Below are positions 63,637 to 64,000 of a DNA stretch of 64,000 nucleotides, piece after piece. The translations under genes and the position numbers were made by a program. Within the stretch, counting starts at the first letter, position 1. Each line of letters starts with the position of its first letter. The notes under the pieces are model-generated. The model was given only the letters and a program-made list of their open reading frames with translations. It did no database searches and was not told the DNA's origin. Source of the DNA: Pseudonocardia oceani (lineage in GTDB: Bacteria > Actinomycetota > Actinomycetes > Mycobacteriales > Pseudonocardiaceae); contig NZ_JADQDF010000001.1 in NCBI RefSeq assembly GCF_019263585.2, forward strand, positions 3,410,001 to 3,474,000. The letters are read 5' to 3'.

Positions 63637-64000
63637 GCCGGCACCGCCGTCCCGGACGCGACGACGTCGCGGTACAGCTCGGTCAACGGAGGCCGCCACC
63701 TGCGGAACTCGTGCACCGGACCGGCCGCCAGCGCCGCCTTGAGCACCTGCTGGTCGTCGGCGCCGGGGGCGAGCCGGACCCGGGTGCCCTCGACGGCCAC
63801 CACCCCGGGCACGTCCGCCGCCCACCCCTCGGGCGGGCCGAGCACCTCGAACACGGCGGCGCCGTCGCGCTCCCGCAGCTCGGCGACCGATCCGACGGCC
63901 ACCATCCGGCCGCCGGCGATGATGCCGATCCGGTCGCACAGGCGCTCCACCAGCTCCAGCTGGTGGCTGGAGAAGATCACGGGGACGCCGGCGTCGGCCT
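63633..64000 (-). CDS. ABC transporter ATP-binding protein (NatA-like), partial
   Basis: The 3' 368 bp of an ATPase gene; the rest lies beyond the window. It shows the H-loop region GVPVIFSSHQLELVERLCDR followed by the usual GGRMVAVGSVAELR and a C-terminal regulatory domain. Coupled to the permease (ATGA). Confidence 0.85.
   Translation of the reverse strand, partial: ADAGVPVIFSSHQLELVERLCDRIGIIAGGRMVAVGSVAELRERDGAAVFEVLGPPEGWAADVPGVVAVEGTRVRLAPGADDQQVLKAALAAGPVHEFRRWRPPLTELYRDVVASGTAVPA

Overview
The window reads as chromosome of a very high-GC actinomycete, most likely Pseudonocardiaceae and Pseudonocardia-like. This rests on extreme G/C at codon third positions, frequent GTG starts and TGA stops, and lineage-typical families (SepH/DUF3071, DUF2537, DUF2530, DUF2516, DUF2505, HbhA, citrate synthase 2, actinobacterial SerC). 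Three clustered tRNA genes (Glu, Asp, Phe) lie near 14.6-14.9 kb. I see no insertion sequence, integrase, prophage, CRISPR array or rRNA.

Layout. 0-11 kb: a PadR regulator and MFS exporter divergent from a carotenoid oxygenase across a perfect PadR-type operator; an acyl-CoA ligase, a methyltransferase, a ferredoxin, a two-gene class F sortase unit whose sortase lacks its catalytic Cys, prpE, a BLUF photoreceptor, and a LysR regulator divergent from an amino-acid dehydrogenase. 12-19 kb: a secreted SGNH hydrolase, small regulatory and metal-binding proteins, the tRNAs, a second BLUF protein, an Asp-rich lipoprotein behind a tandem operator, a membrane diguanylate cyclase, a MftR-like TetR regulator and a PALPA-repeat secreted protein. 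19.6-30 kb: a cold-shock protein, DUF445, a fluoride-channel pair, the HTH-HbhA-DUF2516 block (same order as Rv0474-0476 of M. tuberculosis), a YbaK deacylase, a broken HipA-like kinase followed by a HipS-like/HIRAN fusion gene, and lon.

30-39 kb: ArsR-SRPBCC, purU with DUF2505, murB (with an internal deletion) then an L,D-transpeptidase, an SDR, a purine/xanthine-type NCS2 permease, and an MFS gene whose stop codon is overlapped by an iron box. 39-43.5 kb: a five-gene minus-strand cluster with two NTF2-like or membrane-anchored proteins, a MinD-like P-loop protein, a transglycosylase/peptidase-like secreted protein and an anchored GH16 glucanase. It resembles the accessory part of a conjugation or cell-envelope module. 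43.7-57 kb: a conserved actinobacterial core (GCS-like ligase, SpoU methyltransferase, DUF2537, sepH, serC, citrate synthase 2, pdxH, gltA) interspersed with three decaying genes (an MFS with an in-frame stop, an APC permease, an agmatinase). 57-64 kb: a TerD protein, a photolyase, a sunset-domain protein, a GH6 glycosidase and the start of a NatAB-type ABC exporter.

Recurrent themes are light and redox (two BLUF proteins, photolyase, carotenoid oxygenase), envelope remodelling (MurB, L,D-transpeptidase, SepH, GH16, GH6, sortase relic), long perfect intergenic hairpins that act as terminators, and an unusual number of genes with internal deletions or lost catalytic residues. The last point is either real erosion or a consensus/assembly problem, and needs read-level checking before biological interpretation.
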